Shown here one piece after another: positions 22,639-23,211 of a DNA stretch of 23,211 nt. This DNA comes from a virus. Numbering within the stretch: the first letter of the stretch is position 1; every line of letters starts with the position of its first letter. The position numbers were made by a program, and so were the translations under genes. Under the pieces are notes generated by a model. That model saw nothing but the letters and a program-made list of their open reading frames with translations, was not told the DNA's origin and did not search any database. The stretch spans positions 1-23,211 of the IMG/VR virus record IMGVR_UViG_3300021963_000677; one strand, given 5' to 3'.

Positions 22639-23211
22639 ATGCGATTGCAGCCAGAGTCAGTGCATTTTTGCATCAGCACTTGCCAGAAATTTGCAGCCCA
22701 CACTCTGCCCGTGATTGTTCCGGCCCTGCTGCGTCTTGGCATTTCCAGAGAACATATTTTGATTGTCAACGGTGGCTGGCAAGATTCTCTGACTATTGCC
22801 GACTACGAGGGCATTCCCATGCTCTTGACGCCGCAAAATTCCTTTGAATACACGCCCCTCATTGAAATTGTTGAGCATCATATTGAAGCTGACTATTGGT
22901 TCCTCCTGCACGACACCTGCATCCCTGGTCCGTCCTTTTACGAGCTAGCACTATCCTTGCCAGTAGACCGGCCTGAGAAGGTGGCGCTTAAGGGAACGCC
23001 CTCCATGAGCGTTGGCCTCTATCGCATGGACTATCTTCTGCGCCACAAGGATCGCTTGATGGCCATTAAAAACACCGACTGCTCGCCCGAAACTTTGCAA
23101 TGGTGGAAGCAATGGGGAGTGCCAAATGAAGACTATATGCTCTGGAAGTTAGACGACGTGCCTACGCACGTTTACCACCCTGATCGCCATGGTCCAGATG
23201 AATGGAACTAT
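22639..23211 (+). CDS. Glycosyltransferase-like (GT-A) protein, cut off at the right edge
   Basis: ATG at 22639, with GGAGAG 2 nt before it, opens a frame of 191 codons without a stop to the edge of the window. Residues 7-60 have an alternating strand/helix pattern (HFCISTCQKFAAHTLPVIVP; REHILIVNGGWQDS), and YWFLLHDTCIPGPSFYEL at 86-102 has a HDT tripeptide where GT-A enzymes carry DXD. SMSVGLYRMDYLL at 122-134 is also of this type. I read it as a small GT-A-like enzyme, perhaps with a weak or altered metal site, but no exact family is assigned. It is divergent from the other three sugar-transfer genes. Confidence 0.55.
   Translation, partial: MRLQPESVHFCISTCQKFAAHTLPVIVPALLRLGISREHILIVNGGWQDSLTIADYEGIPMLLTPQNSFEYTPLIEIVEHHIEADYWFLLHDTCIPGPSFYELALSLPVDRPEKVALKGTPSMSVGLYRMDYLLRHKDRLMAIKNTDCSPETLQWWKQWGVPNEDYMLWKLDDVPTHVYHPDRHGPDEWNY

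Noticed and set aside
22657-22911. 84-codon minus-strand open frame at the right end
   Set aside because: It lies opposite the GT-like plus-strand gene, which has a ribosome site and a coherent alpha/beta pattern.

Overview
The window is part of a tailed bacteriophage or prophage genome, without any clear bacterial chromosomal gene. Nearly everything is read from the minus strand as one tightly packed virion-morphogenesis block, so transcription runs from high to low coordinates. The proteins are of long-tailed siphovirus type: an HK97-type head set (DUF2213 protease with scaffold, cement protein, DUF2184-type major capsid protein), a DUF4054 neck protein, a 1603-residue tape measure, and a lambda-like tail tip (NlpC/P60 and J-like proteins). 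The lambda-like tip implies a Gram-negative host. The tip protein, the 'ISEL..L.G..L' fibre N-terminus and the gene set remind me of phages of freshwater and marine cyanobacteria, but this host guess is from memory and unproven. Terminase, portal, lysis and replication genes are not in the window.

Layout from right to left: (1) 19.6-23.2 kb, a sugar-transfer island with a GT4-like, a GT32-like and a DUF4422-like gene on the minus strand and a divergent, truncated GT-A-like gene on the plus strand, with a compact two-way promoter region between; (2) 19.0-19.9 kb, a small basic/acidic protein joined to a recurrent phage domain by what looks like a programmed -1 frameshift at A AAA AAG, then a coupled small acidic protein; (3) 18.7-19.0 kb, an XRE-type repressor on the opposite strand; (4) 14.2-18.65 kb, the head block: protease with an in-frame internal start for a separate scaffold, cement protein, major capsid protein, three connector-type proteins and a strongly biased probable tail tube protein, ended by an intrinsic terminator; (5) 12.1-14.2 kb, tail completion genes and a tail assembly chaperone pair joined by a second -1 frameshift with a Shine-Dalgarno, A7 and stem-loop arrangement; (6) 2.2-12.06 kb, tape measure, minor tail protein, NlpC/P60 and the central J-like tip protein; (7) 1-2.2 kb, a minor tail protein, two related tail-tube-fold proteins and the start of a fibre gene that leaves the window.

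Most neighbours are translationally coupled (ATGA, GTGA or TAATG junctions). Dosage seems set by several devices visible in the DNA: strong Shine-Dalgarno sites and codon bias for capsid and cement protein, a nested start for scaffold, a terminator between the abundant head and tube products and the rest of the tail genes, and two frameshift sites for minor fusion products. The points most worth testing are the second frameshift (19,649-19,655), the terminator that also holds the next gene's ribosome binding site, and the linkage of four glycosyltransferase-like genes to virion genes.
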